A stretch of DNA of 64,000 nt. Origin: Mycobacterium spongiae (GTDB lineage Bacteria > Actinomycetota > Actinomycetes > Mycobacteriales > Mycobacteriaceae). Position numbers and translations under genes: made by a program. Under the pieces are notes generated by a model, which was not told where the DNA came from, made no database searches, and saw only the letters and a list, made by a program, of their open reading frames with translations. Where the stretch lies: contig NZ_CP046600.1 in assembly GCF_018278905.1 (NCBI RefSeq), positions 3,658,001 through 3,722,000 on the forward strand, written 5' to 3'. Below are positions 1 to 10,870 of the stretch, one piece after another; position 1 is the first letter of the stretch; each line of letters starts with the position of its first letter.

Positions 1-382
1 ATCTGAGTAGGGAAGCCCTTGGTCCAGGACCCTCAACACCCGACTGGGCTGACTTTGGGTCAGCTTCGCCGGTCGACACACGGGGCGATCCACGGTGGGC
101 AGCGACATGCCGGGCGGCGCGGCGGGTGCCGGCATCCCGAAGCGCTTGCCGATCAACTGCAGCTGCGAGGCGTGGTCGCATTGATCGTGGCGCGACCCCG
201 TCCTTCGAAGACCCCGCGGCACCTGCCCGGTGCTCACGGCCCGCACCCTCCGTCGCACATTCCGCTCGCACTTGGTCCCCATTGGCAGCTGCCAGGAATA
301 AGATTGTCGCGGCCTGGTTTCACCAGAATTCGCGGCCATTCGAACCTCGTAACGGGGCGATTTTCCGGGCCCGGCCGCCAAT
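1..382. other. Left-edge region with no supported gene
   Basis: This stretch lies 3' of the phospholipase C gene. Open frames exist on both strands, but none has recognisable protein similarity, a convincing ribosome site or a plausible composition. They look like chance frames in GC-rich DNA. In M. tuberculosis further plc genes lie on this side, but none is visible here. Confidence 0.5.
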
Positions 383-1921
383 TCAGCTGCAGAGTCCGCT
401 GGGAGTACCGCGGGTGGGCGAGGTCTCCTGGGTTGGCATCGCCTGCGGAAACGGCACCCGATACGGAACGGCCGGCAGCGCGCCGTCGGTGGTCCCCAAC
501 ACCACATTGGGGACGCACTGCGGCAACTTCGGCACGGCCGCCAGCAAGGGGTGGCTCAAATTGGGCTTGGCCGGGTTCGGCGGGCTCGCGAAGTTGAACG
601 TCGACGTCATATCGCCGACGACCCCGTCCCGCCAAGCGGACAGGTTGGGAACCGGCACACCGAACCGCGTGCTAATGAACTTCAGCGTCGACGTGTGATC
701 AAACGTGTCACTGACCATCAGCGCGCCGCGGCTGAACGGGGAGATGACGAAGCAGGGAACCCGAAAGCCCAAACCGATCGGCCCACGGATGCCGCCCGAC
801 CCATCCACCGCGTCGATATCGGGGACCGTCACGAATTCACCCGGCGTGCCCGGGGGCGGCGTTGGCGGGATGACGTGGTCGAAGAAACCGCCGTTCTCGT
901 CATAGTTGATGATCAGCGCGGTCTTTTCCCACACAGCTGGATTGGAAAGCAGAATCCGCAGCGCGGTCACCATGGCCACCGCGCCGAACGCAACCGGCAA
1001 CGCGGGATGTTCGGATTGCAGGAAATTCGGCACTAGCCAGGACACCTTGGGCAACCGGTCTGCCCGGACGTCGGCGGCGAAGTCTCGCGGGTAGCTCGGA
1101 GAAATACCGAAACGGGCCAAATTTGACCTCGGATCCGCGGACTGCCTGAAAGCCTGTATCAGTCCGTTGTTGCTGAGCGGTGAGTTGATCAACGGCCCGA
1201 AGAACTTGTTCTGGTACACCTTCCAGCTGACCGCGGCATCTTCGAGGTTTTCGGGCATGAGGCGCCACCGATACTGCTGATGCGGTATGAACCCGGGCTC
1301 CACCAGCTGCGGTCCGCCGTCGACGCCGTCGGGGTCGATGGTGGCGCTCATCCAGTACAGCCGGTTGGGCAGCGTGCCGCCCAGTAGCGAACAATAAAAT
1401 CCGTCGCAGATCGTGAAGGTGTCCGCCAGCAGGTAGTGGATCGGAATGTCTTGCCGGGTGTAATAGCCCATCGTCATGGGGACGTAGGGCGCGGCACGTT
1501 CCCCCGCTTGCGCGGGTAGCCAATTGTCGTTGGCGCCGTCGTGCCATGCCTCGTGCATGGCGATCCATTGGTGCGCAGGGTCATTGACGCACTCGCCCTG
1601 AACCAACGGGCCTCGGGTGGTATCAAGACGAAACGGAATGGTGATCCCGGCTGGGTCCAGGGCCTGCGTCATGGGATTCCATCCCGCCTGTGCGAACAGC
1701 GGCGACGGGTCATCGAATCCGCGGGTGCCCGACAGCGTCCCGAAGTAGTGATCGAACGACCGGTTCTCCTGCATCAACAACACGATGTGCTCGATGTCGG
1801 TCAAATGGCCCTGGCAGGGTCCCGCACCATAGGCCTTTTCGATCACCGGGGCCGCATAGTCCATCATTATCGCCCCCGCGCCGACGGCGGCGAGCTTGGT
1901 CATGAATTCTCGCCGTGACAT
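383..1921 (-). CDS. plcA: Phospholipase C, Tat-exported (PlcA-like)
   Basis: A 512-residue enzyme that hydrolyses phosphatidylcholine and sphingomyelin, expected at the cell surface or outside the cell. The chosen start gives [17 protein letters not shown], a twin-arginine signal with RR at residues 3-4, which matches the start of mycobacterial PlcA. An in-frame start 45 bases upstream is possible. The acid-phosphatase/PLC (phosphoesterase) family motif [10 protein letters not shown] lies near residue 50, and [12 protein letters not shown] and the C-terminal TPSGLCS are also present. The length equals that of the M. tuberculosis paralogues. I see no second plc gene in the window; partners could lie to the left. 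I am sure of the family and less sure which of plcA, plcB, plcC or plcD is the true orthologue. Confidence 0.95.
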   Translation of the reverse strand: MSRREFMTKLAAVGAGAIMMDYAAPVIEKAYGAGPCQGHLTDIEHIVLLMQENRSFDHYFGTLSGTRGFDDPSPLFAQAGWNPMTQALDPAGITIPFRLDTTRGPLVQGECVNDPAHQWIAMHEAWHDGANDNWLPAQAGERAAPYVPMTMGYYTRQDIPIHYLLADTFTICDGFYCSLLGGTLPNRLYWMSATIDPDGVDGGPQLVEPGFIPHQQYRWRLMPENLEDAAVSWKVYQNKFFGPLINSPLSNNGLIQAFRQSADPRSNLARFGISPSYPRDFAADVRADRLPKVSWLVPNFLQSEHPALPVAFGAVAMVTALRILLSNPAVWEKTALIINYDENGGFFDHVIPPTPPPGTPGEFVTVPDIDAVDGSGGIRGPIGLGFRVPCFVISPFSRGALMVSDTFDHTSTLKFISTRFGVPVPNLSAWRDGVVGDMTSTFNFASPPNPAKPNLSHPLLAAVPKLPQCVPNVVLGTTDGALPAVPYRVPFPQAMPTQETSPTRGTPSGLCS

Positions 1922-2551
1922 CCCAAGAAACGGGCCGCCGCTCACTTCAACTGCCTTTCTGCGCACATTTCAGATCACGGTATAGACACGGTGGTTCCGG
2001 CCACGGCACTCCTAACGGCGTGTCGCGACGCATTTCGCGTGCAAAAACGTGGCTGCGCTGCGTTCCGGGACGAAAGTCGGGCGACGAGATACCGACCAGG
2101 TTTCGAACGTGAGCGGGACCCAGCACATCTCCTCGCCCGTCCTCGCCGGCTATCCGCCGCGACCGGCGAAGCCTGAAAGTGACTGGGCACCAGTGGATGA
2201 TGCCCACCAACCAGCGGTCGGCACCTCGGCTCCGGGGACGGGTCAGAGGTCGGCGTCAAACACCGAGACCGTCGGCGGACAAACGGTCGGGACCAAAAAA
2301 TTAGTCTAATCCCACATTCCTAATGAAACCTTCAGAGCGTCTATTTCCCGCTTCGCGCCTGTGCCGGGTGTCAGCAGATAGTTCCAGGTCAGACCTGGGT
2401 CGTCGTGATGTCGGTGATATGGAACCAGCAGCCCGTATTCTTACCGGCACGCCAAGAAGGGCTGCCGATCGAGGTAATTCCACTGTGATCCGGAAAATGG
2501 CGGTCTACCTCCTCTAACGCAAACCGTGCTGCCGTTGTAGCGTTGCGACCC
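1922..2551. other. Intergenic region between divergent plcA and the GAP-family gene
   Basis: About 630 bases separate two divergent genes, so both promoters should lie here. The stretch is locally less GC-rich around 2290-2350 and 2430-2530. I could not pick out a convincing -10/-35 pair or operator. The short frames on both strands have no recognisable similarity. Confidence 0.4.
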
Positions 2552-3268
2552 ATGTGGTGCACGGTGCTGGTGTTAGCTCTTGTGGCAACAGCCGACCCCT
2601 TTCGGATCGGGATCAGCGTCATGTTGTCTTCACGACCCCGTCCCGTGCGCCACCTGGTTGCGTTCTGGCTGGGAGGCATCACGATCAGCATCACCGTGGC
2701 GATGGGTGTGCTCTTCGCGCTGCGCGATGTGGCTCTTTCGGTGATGCACCGGCTGGAACTCGCCACAGCCAGCTCCACCGCCGGTCACATTCAAGTCGCG
2801 ATGGGGGGTATGGCGCTGCTGATCGCGGCAGTCACGGTGGGCTTCTCGCCATTCCAGCGATTTCGGCTCGGCATGCCCGGCAGCCACCCGTCCCACCTGG
2901 AGGCGCGGGCGTCGACCGCGATCTCGAGATTGTCGACGCGCGCCGAGGATGCGATGCGATCCCGACCGCTGAGGGTACCTTTCTTGCTCGGCGTGGGGAT
3001 GTTGGTGGACCTCCGGTTCCTGGTAGCGCTCACCGCCATCGTGGCCTCGGGTGCCGCCGTCAGCACTCAGATCAGCGCGGCGGGGGTCTACACCCTGCTA
3101 GCACTGGCCTTCATCGAGCTTCCACTGGCCAGTCAGCTGGCTGCGCCGGCAAGGACCGGTCAGGTCCTGTCCAGGGTTCATGACTGGGTGAAATCGCGCC
3201 GGCCACAGATCTTCGCCGTCGTCGTCGCCATGCTCGGTGTTTTCCTCGTCAGCAATGGGGTGAGCTAG
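2552..3268 (+). CDS. GAP-family (Sap/SfLAP) integral membrane protein
   Basis: A 238-residue membrane protein resembling the mycobacterial GAP family (named from glycopeptidolipid-addressing protein; Pfam Sap/SfLAP), which is linked to export of surface lipids. About six hydrophobic segments are visible: residues 2-25, 34-58, 80-102, 150-170, 175-195 and 215-236. The N-terminal LVLALVATADPFRIGI and SRPRPVRHLVAFWLGG are the family hallmarks. A TTG nine bases upstream is an alternative start. The gene stands alone, between the divergent plc gene and a convergent PPE gene. The substrate is unknown. The family call is fairly secure, the lipid role is inferred. Confidence 0.8.
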   Translation: MWCTVLVLALVATADPFRIGISVMLSSRPRPVRHLVAFWLGGITISITVAMGVLFALRDVALSVMHRLELATASSTAGHIQVAMGGMALLIAAVTVGFSPFQRFRLGMPGSHPSHLEARASTAISRLSTRAEDAMRSRPLRVPFLLGVGMLVDLRFLVALTAIVASGAAVSTQISAAGVYTLLALAFIELPLASQLAAPARTGQVLSRVHDWVKSRRPQIFAVVVAMLGVFLVSNGVS

Positions 3269-3337
3269 CGCGTCACGGTGCGCCAATGGCGCAGTCCGGA
3301 TCGCTCCGGCACCTAGGCAACCAGACGACGCAGCGCG

Positions 3338-4522
3338 CTATCCGATGCCGGTCCGGGGGATCACACTGGGCCGTGCGGTCACCACATTCGGATTGGCCCC
3401 ACCACGGCCCAACATCCCGCCGGGCGCCCCAGCCCCAGCACCACCCATACCCATGGGCATCGGCATCATCCCCATCGGGCGACCACCCGCCGCGGCCATC
3501 TCGGCCGTATTCGGCATCGCACCCAGCCCCGACACCGCCGAACTGGTGATCCCTTTGGGCACCGACCCCTCCCAGGTCGGCGGCACCGACATCGCACCCA
3601 CCAACCGCGCCTTACCCAATTCGCCGGCCATCCCCGAACCCAAAGCCCCGGCACCGCCCAGGCCCTCCAACGGAGCAACATCACCGGCCAACAACGCACC
3701 ATCAGCGGCGGCCAACCCGCCAGCCTCAGCCCCAAATGTCCCCGCAGTCGCCCCCGTCTGCCCCAACTGCATCAACGGCCCAATAAGCATGCTGGCCGGC
3801 ATCGCCACCGCCTGCGAGGCCCCCAACACCGTCTCCACCGGCACCGCCGAGGCCATCGCCGGCAACCCCTCGACCGCGCCCTGAAGGACCGGCGACAACG
3901 CCCCCGTCGCCGCCGTCGCCATCCCGGCAAGCTCGAGATTGATTTGCCCCCCAAGCGCGGCGACCTGCCCAGCAACGGCGCCCAACCCCGCCAACTCCAA
4001 CGGCGGCACACCAAAGGGCGTCAACGCCGCGGCCACCGACGTCGCCCCCGCGTCATAGCCCACCATCGCGGCCACGTCCTGAGCCCACATCTCCACATAG
4101 TCGAACTCGGTCGCGGCGATCAGCGGCGTGTTCTGACCCAAGAAATTCGTCGCCACCAACGACATCAACGCCGTGCGGTTGGCCGCCACCGCCGCCGGAT
4201 GCACCGTCGCGGCCAATGCCGCATCAAACGCCAGCGCCGCCGCACGTGCCTGGCCCGCCGACAACTCCGCCTGGCCCGCCGCCGCGCTCAACCACGCCAC
4301 ATACGGTGCCGCCGCAGCCGCCATCGACACCGACGCCGGACCCGACCACGGCCCATTGGCCAACCCGCTCAGCACCGACTGAAACGACGTCGCCGAACCT
4401 GCCAAATCCGCCGCCAACCCGTCCCAGGCCGCCGCCGCCACGAACAGCGGGCTCGACCCCGCACCACCAAAAATCCGCGCCGAGTTGATCTCCGGTGGCA
4501 ACCACGAGAAATCCAGAATCAT
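3338..4522 (-). CDS. PPE38: PPE38-type PPE family protein (copy 1)
   Basis: A 394-residue PPE protein. It has the N-terminal PPE domain ([18 protein letters not shown], residues 1-180), an Ala/Gly-rich middle, and the conserved PPE38/PPE71 C-terminus with [17 protein letters not shown], a Met-Pro-Met run, LGRGGANP and a terminal PRTGIG. In M. tuberculosis PPE38/PPE71 are needed for ESX-5 export of PE_PGRS and PPE-MPTR proteins. The same role is likely here, because two PPE-MPTR genes follow upstream on the same strand. The start is supported by the matching leader of the neighbouring copy. The esxX/esxY genes found beside this pair in some M. tuberculosis strains are absent. Confidence 0.93.
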   Translation of the reverse strand: MILDFSWLPPEINSARIFGGAGSSPLFVAAAAWDGLAADLAGSATSFQSVLSGLANGPWSGPASVSMAAAAAPYVAWLSAAAGQAELSAGQARAAALAFDAALAATVHPAAVAANRTALMSLVATNFLGQNTPLIAATEFDYVEMWAQDVAAMVGYDAGATSVAAALTPFGVPPLELAGLGAVAGQVAALGGQINLELAGMATAATGALSPVLQGAVEGLPAMASAVPVETVLGASQAVAMPASMLIGPLMQLGQTGATAGTFGAEAGGLAAADGALLAGDVAPLEGLGGAGALGSGMAGELGKARLVGAMSVPPTWEGSVPKGITSSAVSGLGAMPNTAEMAAAGGRPMGMMPMPMGMGGAGAGAPGGMLGRGGANPNVVTARPSVIPRTGIG

Positions 4523-4839
4523 CGCACCCCCAAACCAGCCAGACGCAACCGCGGCGCCAACAACGACATGTCCGGACGCTCATCAAGAGACAGCACGCGC
4601 GACAACGCAGCTGGATGGACTAGCTCTCCACTCAAGACCGCGCTTCTCCCGAACGGCCGGAACAACCTGACACAAAGGTATTCGCGTCAGCGATCACATT
4701 GGTTACTTTGCCCAGCGCAACGGAGCGCCGACGTGCCTAGGCTGGCTGCTCGCCGCTATTGGCGCTCGTGACGGGCGTCGCGGGCCACCCGGGCACCGCG
4801 CATACGACGGCCGACCCAGAAGGCCGGCGCATACTCGCG
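4523..4839. other. Intergenic region between the two PPE38 copies
   Basis: 317 bases. The final roughly 20 bases before the copy 1 start (GGTTTGGGGGTGCG then ATG) match the leader of copy 2 almost exactly, so the duplication included the ribosome site. I see no gene in it and no trace of the esx pair that lies between PPE71 and PPE38 in some M. tuberculosis strains. Confidence 0.5.
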
Positions 4840-6033
4840 TTATCCGACCCCGGTTCGGGGTATCACACTGGGCCGTGCGGTCAGCACATTCGGATTGGCC
4901 CCACCACGGCCCAACATCCCTCCGGGCCCACCGGCCGCGGCACCACCCATACCCATTGGCATCGGCATGAATCCCATACCACCGTGCCCGGCCATCGCCG
5001 GTGTCCCGCTGGGCATTGCACCCAGCCCCGACATCGCCGAAGTGGTGATCCCTCTGGGCACCGACCCCTCCCAGGTCGGCGGCACCGACATCGCACCCAC
5101 CAACCGCGCCTTACCCAACTCGCCGGCCATCCCCGAGCCCAAGGCCCCGGCACCGCCCACACCCTCCAACGACGCGGCATCACCGGCCAGCAACGCACCA
5201 TCAGCGGCAGCCAAACCCCCAGCCTCAGCCCCATACAACCCCGCGGTACCCGCAGTAGTCGCCCCCGTCTGCCCCAGCTGCATCAACGGCCCAATAAGCA
5301 TGCTGGCCGGCATCGCCACCGCCTGCCCGGCTCCCAACACCGTCTCCACCGGCACCGCCGAGGCCATCGCCGGCAACCCCGCCGCAGCGCCCTGGAGTAC
5401 CGGGGACACGGCCCCCGTCGCCGCCGTCGCCATCGCCGCGAGCTGGGTATTCACCTGCGCACCAACAGCGGCGACCTGCCCACCAATGGCGCCCAAACCT
5501 GCCAACTCCAGCGGCGGCACACTAAAGGGCGTCAACGCCGCCGCCACCGACGTCGCCCCCGCGTCATAGCCCACCATCGCGGCCACATCCTGAGCCCACA
5601 TCTCCAGATAGTCGAACTCGGTCGCGGCGATCAGCGGCGTGTTCTGGCCCAAGAAATTCGTCGCCACCAACGCCATCAACGCCGCGCGGTTGGCCGCCAC
5701 CGCAGGCGGAGGAACCGTCGCGGCCAACGCCGCATCAAACGCCAGCGCCGCCGCGCGAGCCTGACCCGCCGACAACTCCGCCTGGCCCGCCGCTGCGCTC
5801 AACCACGCCACATACGGTGCCGCCGCCGCCGCCATCGACACCGACGCCGGACCCGACCACGGGCCATTGGCCAACCCGGTCAGCACCGACTGAAACGACG
5901 TCGCCGAACCTGCCAAATCCGCCGCCAACCCGTCCCAGGCCGCCGCCGCCACGAACAGCGGGCTCGACCCCGCACCACTAAAAATCCGCGCCGAGTTAAT
6001 CTCCGGCGGTAACCACGAGAAATCCAGAATCAT
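4840..6033 (-). CDS. PPE38-type PPE family protein (copy 2, PPE71-like)
   Basis: A 397-residue paralogue of the downstream gene, near-identical in the PPE domain and sharing the C-terminal [14 protein letters not shown] and LGRGGANPN motifs and the PRTGVG end. Differences cluster at residues 170-290, where this copy has a short extra TAGLYG segment, and in the Met/Pro tail. I chose the start MILDFSW; a longer frame adds 14 residues unlike any PPE N-terminus. The tandem pair mirrors PPE71-PPE38 in M. tuberculosis strains with an intact locus. The likely role is the same support of ESX-5 substrate export. Confidence 0.92.
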   Translation of the reverse strand: MILDFSWLPPEINSARIFSGAGSSPLFVAAAAWDGLAADLAGSATSFQSVLTGLANGPWSGPASVSMAAAAAPYVAWLSAAAGQAELSAGQARAAALAFDAALAATVPPPAVAANRAALMALVATNFLGQNTPLIAATEFDYLEMWAQDVAAMVGYDAGATSVAAALTPFSVPPLELAGLGAIGGQVAAVGAQVNTQLAAMATAATGAVSPVLQGAAAGLPAMASAVPVETVLGAGQAVAMPASMLIGPLMQLGQTGATTAGTAGLYGAEAGGLAAADGALLAGDAASLEGVGGAGALGSGMAGELGKARLVGAMSVPPTWEGSVPRGITTSAMSGLGAMPSGTPAMAGHGGMGFMPMPMGMGGAAAGGPGGMLGRGGANPNVLTARPSVIPRTGVG

Positions 6034-6614
6034 CGCAACCCCAAACCGGCCAGCCGCAACAGCGGCCCCGACCATGCGCTAGGACGCTCATCGACAGCGA
6101 TCACGAAAACCGCCACGGCCGGATCGTAAAACAATCCACGCCTAAAGTCCCGCAGTTTCACAAAAAACTTATTGAGAAATTCTGATTCGGGATGCCGCGC
6201 CTACGCAGCACCGATCCGGGCCGGTTGGCCGGGCTGCCCGGAGTGCCGGCAACAGGACCCGAAAGGGCATCGGCATCGGCTGCCCGAGGTCATACCCAAC
6301 CCGGAATCCGTCCGGAGCGCCGGCCGCCGAAGCTGCGGCGTACAGCCAGGAAATGCCGTCGCGGCGGCGGTCTCAGTCGCGTGCTGCCAGAACCACTCTC
6401 GGCTGAGCCAGGGCTTGCCGCAGAGACTTGGGCGACCCCACCCGCCGACCCGTGACCGTAACCCCGGCCACGGCAACCAGCCGCACCCGAAAGGTAAACC
6501 CTGCCGCCTTTGAAACGGGTCTGCGAAGGGTCTGAAACGGGTCTGAGAAGGGTCTGAAACGGGTCTGCGAAGGCACGAAAAGGGTCTGGGAAGCGTTTAG
6601 GAAAAAGGTTCCTA
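6034..6614. other. Intergenic region upstream of PPE38 copy 2, with a tandem repeat
   Basis: About 580 bases, unusually AT-rich near 6120-6185 (runs such as AAAAAACTTATTGAG). This is likely the promoter region of the PPE38 pair. The distal end holds a 22-bp tandem repeat, listed separately. No gene is supported. Confidence 0.5.
6511..6595. repeat. 22-bp tandem repeat (VNTR-like)
   Basis: Three consecutive 22-base units begin at 6511, 6533 and 6555, each starting TGAAACGGGTCTG. A degenerate fourth unit follows (GAAAAGGGTCTGGG). Units 1 and 2 differ by one base. The array lies just beyond the stop codon of the PPE-MPTR gene. Confidence 0.85.
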
Positions 6615-8534
6615 CTAGAACAAGTTCTTGAAGAAACCCGAGAGTAAATCACCAAAAACCAATACCCCGGAGCTGCCCGATCCGGATGTAAATAGCCCGG
6701 AGCTCATCACGCCGGTGACGAAGATCCCAGCGTTATTGACCGCCGCGCTGTTGTAGCCGCTGTTTCCGAACCCAGTGTTGAGAATACCCGAGTTTCCGCC
6801 AAACATAAGCGTGGTGCTGGTATTAACGTAACCCGAGTTGCCGAAGCCAGAGTTCTGGATGCCCGAATTACCGACTCCTGTCGGGTCGTTCTGACCGAAG
6901 CCCGAGTTGCCAGTACCGACATTGAAAAAGCCGGAATTGGGGCCAACTTGAGTGGCCGCACTGAAGAAGCCCGTGTTAAGGGTACCCGCGTTAAACCCAC
7001 CCGTGTTGGTGTCGCCCGAGTTGAAGAAACCGGTATTGACGTTGCCGGCATTTCCGAAGAAGGTGTTGACGTCGCCCGAGTTAAAAGAGCCGCTGTTGCC
7101 ATTGCCCGCATCCGCGAAGCCGGAGTTGCTGTTTCCGGCGTTGAAGGCCCCCGAGTTGTAGTCACCGGAGTCGAAAAAGCCGAAGTTGCCCGCGCCAGCG
7201 TTCGCGAAGCCGGTGTTCGTGGCGCCACCATTCCAGAATCCGGTGTTGATGTCACCGGCGTTCCCGAATCCCGTGTTACCGGTGCCGGAGTTGCCGATGC
7301 CTACGTTCCCGGTACCAGAGTTGAAGAAGCCAATATTTCCGGTGCCGGAGTTACCGAAGCCGATGTTTCCGCTGCCCGAGTTCAGGCCGCCGATTCCGAT
7401 CTGGCCATCACCCGTAAGCCCGATTCCAATGTTGTTGTTGCCCGAGTTCCCAAATCCGAAGTTCCCACTACCCGTATTGCCGAACCCGAAATTGTTACTA
7501 CCGAAATTGCCACTGCCGAAATTGAGGGTCCCGTTATTTCCGTTGCCGAAGTTTGCATCGCCGATGTTGCCGCTGCCTATATTGGTGCTGCCGATGTTTC
7601 CGCTGCCCACGTTGGTGGCGCCGATGTTTCCGCTGCCCACGTTGTTGCTACCGGAGTTTCCGCTGCCCAGGTTGAGATTGCCGATGTTGCCGCTACCCAG
7701 GTTGGTACTACCGATGTTGCCGCTACCGAGGTTGGTACTGCCCGTGTTGCCGCTACCCAGGTTGGCGTCACCGATATTGCCGTTGCCGAGGTTGATGTCG
7801 CCGGTGTTCCCGCTCCCCAAATTGAGGGAGCCAATGTTCCCGAGACCCACGTTGATGCCCTGAAGCGGCGCCGGCACGGCGGCCGCCTGAGCCTCTGCCG
7901 CATGAGCAGCGGCCGCTGGGATACCGGCCGGTGTCACCCCACCCAACAAACCCGACAAACCCGACAAACCCGGCAAACCCGACAAACCCGGCAAACCCGA
8001 CAAGCCCGGCAGCCCCTGCAACGCCTGCTGCCACGGGGCCAACTGCGCCGCCGCCGCCGACGCCCCAGAGTGATACCCCACCATCGCGGCCACATCGGCG
8101 GCCCACATCTCCTCATAAATGCCCTCCGCGGCCGCAATCGCCGGAGCATTCTGCCCAAACACATTCGACAACACCAACTGCACGAACGCGTTCCGGTTAG
8201 CCGCGACCGCCAACGGATGCACCGTCGCCGCCCGCGCCGCCTCAAACACACTGGCCACCGCCTTAGCCTGACCAGCCGCCCCCACAGCCTGCGCCGCCGC
8301 CGCACCCAACCAGCCCGCATACGGAGCTGCCGCAGCCGCCATCGCCGCCGCCGCCGGACCCTGCCACGCCTGACCCGCTAACCCCGAAGTCACCGAGGCA
8401 AACGACTGCGCCGCCGAGCCCAACTCCGCAGCCAACCCATCCCAGGCCACAGCCGCCTCCAACATCGGCGCAGACCCCGCGCCCGAGAACATCCGCAACG
8501 AATTGATCTCCGGCGGCAAAACCGAAAAACTCAT
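6615..8534 (-). CDS. PPE-MPTR family protein (copy A)
   Basis: A 639-residue PPE protein of the MPTR class. Residues 1-175 are the PPE domain ([20 protein letters not shown]). Residues about 178-205 hold a Leu-Pro-Gly-Leu-Ser-Gly repeat. Residues about 225-600 are pentapeptide-type NxGxGN repeats, interrupted by the conserved [16 protein letters not shown] near residue 375. Family members are ESX-5 substrates exported to the surface. The function of this one is unknown. Its first 509 coding bases and 70 upstream bases are nearly identical to the next gene upstream. Confidence 0.93.
   Translation of the reverse strand: MSFSVLPPEINSLRMFSGAGSAPMLEAAVAWDGLAAELGSAAQSFASVTSGLAGQAWQGPAAAAMAAAAAPYAGWLGAAAAQAVGAAGQAKAVASVFEAARAATVHPLAVAANRNAFVQLVLSNVFGQNAPAIAAAEGIYEEMWAADVAAMVGYHSGASAAAAQLAPWQQALQGLPGLSGLPGLSGLPGLSGLSGLLGGVTPAGIPAAAAHAAEAQAAAVPAPLQGINVGLGNIGSLNLGSGNTGDINLGNGNIGDANLGSGNTGSTNLGSGNIGSTNLGSGNIGNLNLGSGNSGSNNVGSGNIGATNVGSGNIGSTNIGSGNIGDANFGNGNNGTLNFGSGNFGSNNFGFGNTGSGNFGFGNSGNNNIGIGLTGDGQIGIGGLNSGSGNIGFGNSGTGNIGFFNSGTGNVGIGNSGTGNTGFGNAGDINTGFWNGGATNTGFANAGAGNFGFFDSGDYNSGAFNAGNSNSGFADAGNGNSGSFNSGDVNTFFGNAGNVNTGFFNSGDTNTGGFNAGTLNTGFFSAATQVGPNSGFFNVGTGNSGFGQNDPTGVGNSGIQNSGFGNSGYVNTSTTLMFGGNSGILNTGFGNSGYNSAAVNNAGIFVTGVMSSGLFTSGSGSSGVLVFGDLLSGFFKNLF
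7946..8008. repeat. 9-bp tandem repeat coding for Leu-Ser-Gly / Leu-Pro-Gly
   Basis: Seven 9-base units of RCAARCCCG inside PPE-MPTR copy A, encoding alternating GLP and GLS triplets on the minus strand. Copy B has only one such triplet at the same place, so the array expanded after the duplication or shrank in copy B. Confidence 0.85.
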
Positions 8535-8604
8535 TACACCGGCCCCTCCTTTACCGGAATATTCTCAACCCAAACCCCGCGCGTTACAGCAAACGACACG
8601 CAAA
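8026..8604. repeat. 579-bp duplicated block, copy A
   Basis: Aligned without gaps to 10149-10727 at an offset of 2123 bases. By eye I find only three substitutions (A/G differences). It covers most of the PPE domain plus about 70 bases upstream of the start codon. It ends abruptly at both sides, as expected for recent duplication or gene conversion. Confidence 0.9.
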
Positions 8605-8779
8605 TCCCTCCGACCGAAACCCGATTCTCGAAACCCAAAGCCCGTCACCGTGTCGTTTCAAAGAGCAACGACGGCGTGAACGAGAGGCGTCGTTCACATC
8701 GTCGTTGCCGCAAACCGGGCCCCGTCGCCCCCAGCTCGACCCGCGCAACCGGTCGCCGACGGACACCCGAATCTGGCGA

Positions 8780-10657
8780 CTACCTGAAGAAGCCCGACAG
8801 TCCGGTACCCGAGTTGAAGCCACCGGAGTTGTCGCTGCCCGAATTGATGATCCCGGAGCTGTCGTCGCCCGAGTTGGAGACACCGGCAAGCTGGTTACCG
8901 GAGTTAGTGAATCCGGAACTGAAGGTGCCGATATTCCCGAACCCGGAGTTGAAGCCATCGAGCGATGTGGTGCCCGCGTTCGAGAAGCCCGAATTACCAG
9001 TGCCGCTGTTGAAGAATCCCGAGTTTCCACTGCCCGCTGGGTCGGAGTTGCCCCACCCAGAGTTTCCGGTGCCTGCGTTACCGAAGCCGGAGTTCGGAAC
9101 TGTTTGGGTGATCGCGCTGAAGAAACCGGTGTTAAGGGTGCCGCCGTTGAAGCCGCCCGTGTTGATGTTGCCCCCGTTAAAGAAACCGGTATTGACGTTG
9201 CCCGCATTTGCGAAGCCGGTATTCGAGTCTCCGGAATTGAAGAATCCGGTGTTGCCGGCGCCCGCGTTCCCGAAACCAGTGCTTTGGAAGCCGGCATTGA
9301 AGCTGCCCGTGTTGTAGTTTCCAGCGTCGAAGATGCCCAGGTTACCAGTGCCCGCACTCCCGAAGCCAGTGTTTGAACTGCCCGCAGCCCAGAAACCGGT
9401 GTTGAAATTGCCCGAATTCCCGAAGCCGGTGTTTCCATTACCGGAGTTGAAGAAGCCGATGTTGTTGTCGCCGGAGTTGAAGAAGCCGATATTGTTGTTT
9501 CCGGAGTTGCCGAAACCAAGATTACCGATGCCGGAGTTCAGGCCGCCGATTCCGATCTGGCCATCACCCGTAAGCCCGATGCCGATGTTGTTGTTGCCGG
9601 TGTTCCCGAAACCGAAATTCGTGTCACCGATATTCCCGAAGCCGAAATTCGTGTCGCCGATGTTCCCGGAACCGAAGTTGGTACCCCCGATATTCGCGGT
9701 GCCGAAGTTGATGTCGCCGTTGTTTCCGTTGCCGAAATTGAGAGTGCCGAAGTTCCCGCTGCCGATGTTGAGACTGCCAATGTTTCCGCTGCCGGGGTTG
9801 CCGCTGCCGAAGTTCCCACTACCGACATTGAAGTCACCGATGTTTCCGCTACCGAAGTTTCCGGTCCCGATGTTCCCGCCACCCAGGTTCAGGTTGCCAA
9901 AGTTTCCACTGCCCAGGTTGGTGCCGCCGATGTTTCCACTGCCGAGGTTCAGGTCACCGATGTTTCCGCTGCCCAGGATGTTGAACGTACCGATGTTCCC
10001 CAGGCCCAGGTTGAGGCTCAGCACCGTCACCGCTTGGGCGGCCGCCTGCGGCGCGCCGGACAATTGGGCAGAAATGGCGTGAGCAGCGGCCGCTGGGATT
10101 CCGGCCGGTGTCACCCCACCCAACAAGCCCGGCAGCGCCTTTAACGCGTGCTGCCACGGGGCCAACTGCGCCGCCGCCGCCGACGCCCCAGAGTGATACC
10201 CCACCATCGCGGCCACATCGGCGGCCCACATCTCCTCATAAATGCCCTCCGCGGCCGCAATCGCCGGAGCATTCTGCCCAAACACATTCGACAACACCAA
10301 CTGCACGAACGCGTTCCGGTTAGCCGCGACCGCCAACGGATGCACCGTCGCCGCCCGCGCCGCCTCAAACACACTGGCCACCGCCTTAGCCTGACCAGCC
10401 GCCCCCACAGCCTGCGCCGCCGCCGCACCCAACCAGCCCGCATACGGAGCTGCCGCAGCCGCCATCGCCGCCGCCGCCGGACCCTGCCACGCCTGACCCG
10501 CTAACCCCGAGGTCACCGAGGCAAACGACTGCGCCGCCGAGCCCAACTCCGCAGCCAACCCATCCCAGGCCACAGCCGCCTCCAACATCGGCGCGGACCC
10601 CGCGCCCGAGAACATCCGCAACGAATTGATCTCCGGCGGCAAAACCGAAAAACTCAT
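8780..10657 (-). CDS. PPE-MPTR family protein (copy B)
   Basis: A 625-residue PPE-MPTR protein. Its first about 170 residues are identical or nearly so to copy A. After a short ALPGLLGG linker the repeat region (NxGSGN, NxGFGN, then FNSG/FGNAG types) differs strongly from copy A, apart from the shared [16 protein letters not shown] near residue 378. It is a probable ESX-5 substrate. The next gene on the strand, copy A, starts 245 bases downstream with its own copied leader, so each probably has its own ribosome site and perhaps its own promoter. Confidence 0.93.
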   Translation of the reverse strand: MSFSVLPPEINSLRMFSGAGSAPMLEAAVAWDGLAAELGSAAQSFASVTSGLAGQAWQGPAAAAMAAAAAPYAGWLGAAAAQAVGAAGQAKAVASVFEAARAATVHPLAVAANRNAFVQLVLSNVFGQNAPAIAAAEGIYEEMWAADVAAMVGYHSGASAAAAQLAPWQHALKALPGLLGGVTPAGIPAAAAHAISAQLSGAPQAAAQAVTVLSLNLGLGNIGTFNILGSGNIGDLNLGSGNIGGTNLGSGNFGNLNLGGGNIGTGNFGSGNIGDFNVGSGNFGSGNPGSGNIGSLNIGSGNFGTLNFGNGNNGDINFGTANIGGTNFGSGNIGDTNFGFGNIGDTNFGFGNTGNNNIGIGLTGDGQIGIGGLNSGIGNLGFGNSGNNNIGFFNSGDNNIGFFNSGNGNTGFGNSGNFNTGFWAAGSSNTGFGSAGTGNLGIFDAGNYNTGSFNAGFQSTGFGNAGAGNTGFFNSGDSNTGFANAGNVNTGFFNGGNINTGGFNGGTLNTGFFSAITQTVPNSGFGNAGTGNSGWGNSDPAGSGNSGFFNSGTGNSGFSNAGTTSLDGFNSGFGNIGTFSSGFTNSGNQLAGVSNSGDDSSGIINSGSDNSGGFNSGTGLSGFFR

Positions 10658-10727
10658 TACACCGGCCCCTCCTTTACCGGAATATTCTCAACCCAAACCC
10701 CGCGCGTTACGGCAAACGACACGCAAA
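10149..10727. repeat. 579-bp duplicated block, copy B
   Basis: Partner of the block at 8026-8604. It includes the 5' end of PPE-MPTR copy B and its upstream ribosome site region (AAAGGAGGGGCCGG before ATG). Confidence 0.9.
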
Positions 10728-10870
10728 CACTTGCCACCGAAGCCCACCAGCGCCGACCCAGCCACCCGCCACGGACCCGGGAAAGGTGCCCGGTCGGTGA
10801 CCGAGGCCTTTATCTACCATCCGGCCAAAAAGCCGAACCGGCGCGGCCAGGGTCGACCGCAATGAACGCT

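Noticed and set aside
4759..6012. 417-codon plus-strand frame opposite PPE38 copy 2
   Set aside because: Arg/His-rich low-complexity translation of the reverse of a PPE gene.
6948..8381. 477-codon plus-strand Val/Ala-rich frame
   Set aside because: Reverse reading of the MPTR repeat; its periodicity comes from the PPE-MPTR gene.
6511..10100. CRISPR array
   Set aside because: The repeats are either a short 22-bp tandem array without spacers or protein-coding MPTR repeats. No cas genes are present.
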